NCBI GenBank assembly: GCA_002402945.1
Contig: DHGV01000018.1
Coordinates: 1-6,227 of the forward strand
Source: Pelotomaculum sp. UBA4789
GTDB lineage: Bacteria; Bacillota; Desulfotomaculia; Desulfotomaculales; Pelotomaculaceae
Direction: 5' to 3'
Length of the DNA: 6,227 nucleotides
The position numbers and the translations under genes were made by a program. The first letter of the stretch is position 1. The number at the start of each line of letters is the position of its first letter. Shown here piece after piece: positions 5,213 through 6,227 of this stretch. The notes below the pieces were generated by a model. That model was not told where the DNA came from, did no database searches, and worked only from the letters and a program-made list of their open reading frames with translations.

Positions 5213-5227
5213 GGAGGTGCGCTATTT

Positions 5228-5854
5228 TTGGCAAGATATACTGGATCGGTCTGCCGGCTTTGCCGCCGGGAAGGACTGAAGCTTTTTCTAAAAGGAGACA
5301 GGTGCTACACCCCGAAGTGTGCGATTGAGCGCAAGGCTTATGCTCCGGGCCAGCATGGACAGGGCCGTAAAAAAGTTTCAGAATACGGGACGCAGCTGAG
5401 GGAAAAGCAAAAAGCCCGCAGGATTTACGGCATTCTGGAAAGCCAGTTCAGAAGGTACTTTGAAAAAGCTGAAAGGCAGACCGGTGTCACCGGTGAAAAC
5501 CTGCTCCGCCTTCTGGAAAGACGCCTGGACAACGTAATCTACCGTCTTGGTCTGGGATCATCACGCAGCGAAGCAAGACAGCTTGTTCGTCACGGCCACT
5601 TCATGGTAAACGGCCGGAAGGTGAACATCCCTTCATATTTGATTAGGGTTGGCGACGTTATAACTATTCGGGATAAAAGCAAGGAATCACCAAAAATCAA
5701 GGAATTGATGGAGAGATCAGGCGACCGCACGCCACCCTCATGGCTTGAACTTGAGACGGAACAGGCCAGAGCAAGGGTAGTGGATTATCCAACGCGGGAT
5801 CAAATTGATGCTACGGTGCAGGAGCACCTGATCGTAGAGCTGTACTCCAGATAA
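5228..5854 (+). CDS. rpsD: 30S ribosomal protein S4, four-cysteine form (TTG start)
   Basis: S4 is a primary 16S rRNA-binding protein that starts assembly of the 30S body; in E. coli it also represses the alpha operon by binding its mRNA. The 208-residue product has four N-terminal cysteines, C9, C12, C26 and C31 (CRLC and CYTPKC), spaced as in zinc-binding S4. Then come KAYAPGQHGQGRKKVSEYG and the S4 RNA-binding domain at about 98-160: RLDNVIYRLGLGSSRSEARQ, LVRHGHFMVNGRKVNIPSY and RVGDVITI. The TTG at 5228 gives the canonical MARYTGS start; AAGGAGGTG (5211-5219) lies ten bases upstream, measured from GGAGG. Placement between rpsK and rpoA is usual for Clostridia but differs from B. subtilis, where rpsD is separate. 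A large inverted-repeat gap follows. Confidence 0.98.
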   Translation: MARYTGSVCRLCRREGLKLFLKGDRCYTPKCAIERKAYAPGQHGQGRKKVSEYGTQLREKQKARRIYGILESQFRRYFEKAERQTGVTGENLLRLLERRLDNVIYRLGLGSSRSEARQLVRHGHFMVNGRKVNIPSYLIRVGDVITIRDKSKESPKIKELMERSGDRTPPSWLELETEQARARVVDYPTRDQIDATVQEHLIVELYSR

Positions 5855-5858
5855 GAAT

Positions 5859-5962
5859 TTGGTTGTTGTTTGTTGGTCGTTGGGTTGTTTGCCGGCATTC
5901 GCTTAAGGCGAATGTCTGAAATGCCAATCTCTAACTGCTAACCATAGACCGCCAACCACCAA
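5859..5962 (+). repeat. Imperfect palindromic intergenic element (rpsD-rpoA gap)
   Basis: The left arm (5859-5890) is built of G and T only, apart from one C, with repeated GTTG/TTGG words. The right arm (about 5923-5962) is rich in A and C. The outer ends TTGGTTGTTG (5859-5868) and CAACCACCAA (5953-5962) are complementary at 9 of 10 positions. Shorter pairs follow inward, GGTC (5875-5878) with GACC (5947-5950) and GGTT (5883-5886) with AACC (5940-5943), around a perfect central hairpin. The element fills the gap and ends one base before the rpoA SD (AGGAGGG, 5964-5970). Its overall plan resembles that of the infA-rpmJ gap, although the bases differ. Confidence 0.65.
5894..5916 (+). other. 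Central hairpin of the rpsD-rpoA gap
   Basis: CATTCGC (5896-5902) and GCGAATG (5908-5914) form seven perfect pairs around loop TTAAG. G5895-T5915 (a G-U pair in RNA) and G5894-C5916 extend the stem to nine pairs. GGCATT (5894-5899) can instead pair with AATGCC (5920-5925), so two folds compete. No T-run follows, so this is not a standard intrinsic terminator. Confidence 0.55.
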
Positions 5963-5977
5963 TAGGAGGGAACCTTT

Positions 5978-6227
5978 ATGCTCGAAATCGAGAAACCTAA
6001 AATTGAGATCGTTGAAATCAGCGACGATAATACCTATGGCAAATTTGTAGTGGAACCCCTGGAGAGGGGTTATGGGATTACTCTGGGCAATTCATTGCGC
6101 CGCATCCTGCTTTCTTCCCTTCCCGGCGCGGCTGTAACATCCGTTAAAATAGACGGTGTGCTGCACGAGTTTTCAACCATACCCGGTGTTGTCGAGGATG
6201 TTACCGACATCATTCTGAATCTCAAAA
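5978..6227 (+). CDS. rpoA: DNA-directed RNA polymerase alpha subunit, 3'-truncated by window edge
   Basis: The alpha subunit dimerises to start assembly of RNA polymerase and, through its C-terminal domain, contacts promoter UP elements and activators. Only the first 83 codons are in the window, covering part of the N-terminal assembly domain. Conserved segments are YGKFVVEPLERGYGITLGNS, LRRILLSSLPGAAVTSVKID and HEFSTIPGVVEDVTDIILNL, which match bacterial alpha closely. ATG 5978 is preceded by AGGAGGG (5964-5970) with eight bases between GGAGG and the start. The frame is still open at the last base. It follows rpsD after a 123-base gap occupied by an inverted-repeat element; rplQ would be expected downstream, beyond the window. 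Confidence 0.97.
   Translation, partial: MLEIEKPKIEIVEISDDNTYGKFVVEPLERGYGITLGNSLRRILLSSLPGAAVTSVKIDGVLHEFSTIPGVVEDVTDIILNLK

Noticed and set aside
5894..5916. Hairpin after rpsD as a rho-independent terminator
   Set aside because: No T-run follows the stem, and rpoA continues the operon downstream.

Overview
The window is a section of the conserved bacterial ribosomal-protein supercluster (the spc operon running into the alpha operon), all on the + strand. The order is rplR (cut at its 5' end) - rpsE - rpmD - rplO - secY - map - KOW-domain gene - infA - rpmJ - rpsM - rpsK - rpsD - rpoA (cut at its 3' end). Gene order, strong Shine-Dalgarno (SD) sequences of the AAGGAGGTG type, frequent GTG/TTG starts, a KOW gene between map and infA, and rpsD lying between rpsK and rpoA together point to a Firmicute of the class Clostridia. 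The protein sequences look most like the Desulfotomaculum/Pelotomaculum (Peptococcaceae-type) group. That placement is a judgement from memory, not a search result.

Positions 1-2758 hold a tightly packed spc block: ribosomal proteins L18, S5, L30 and L15, then the translocase channel SecY. Gaps are 0-42 bases and several SDs overlap the previous stop codon. Positions 2767-3868 hold methionine aminopeptidase and a small KOW RNA-binding protein. The adenylate kinase gene (adk) usually found between secY and map is absent: the two genes are 8 bases apart. Positions 3869-4432 hold an AT-rich gap with a possible internal promoter, infA (IF-1), a structured gap with inverted repeats, and rpmJ (L36). 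Positions 4433-5854 hold S13, S11 and S4. A second, larger inverted-repeat gap (5855-5977) precedes rpoA, the RNA polymerase alpha subunit.

The genes work together in making ribosomes (large subunit L18, L30, L15, L36; small subunit S5, S13, S11, S4), starting translation (IF-1), removing the initiator methionine (Map), inserting membrane proteins (SecY) and transcribing the genome (alpha). The coding content is ordinary housekeeping; no defence system, mobile-element gene, CRISPR array, tRNA or rRNA is visible. No stretch longer than 125 bases lacks a gene.

The less ordinary material is non-coding or organisational. Two gaps of roughly 115-125 bases, before rpmJ and before rpoA, are built as imperfect palindromes with low-complexity, short-period arms. 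One of them contains two stems arranged with the geometry of an H-type pseudoknot. Other points are the missing adk, a well-formed SD/start pair in the wrong frame upstream of the KOW gene, and an unusually long SD-to-start spacing at infA.
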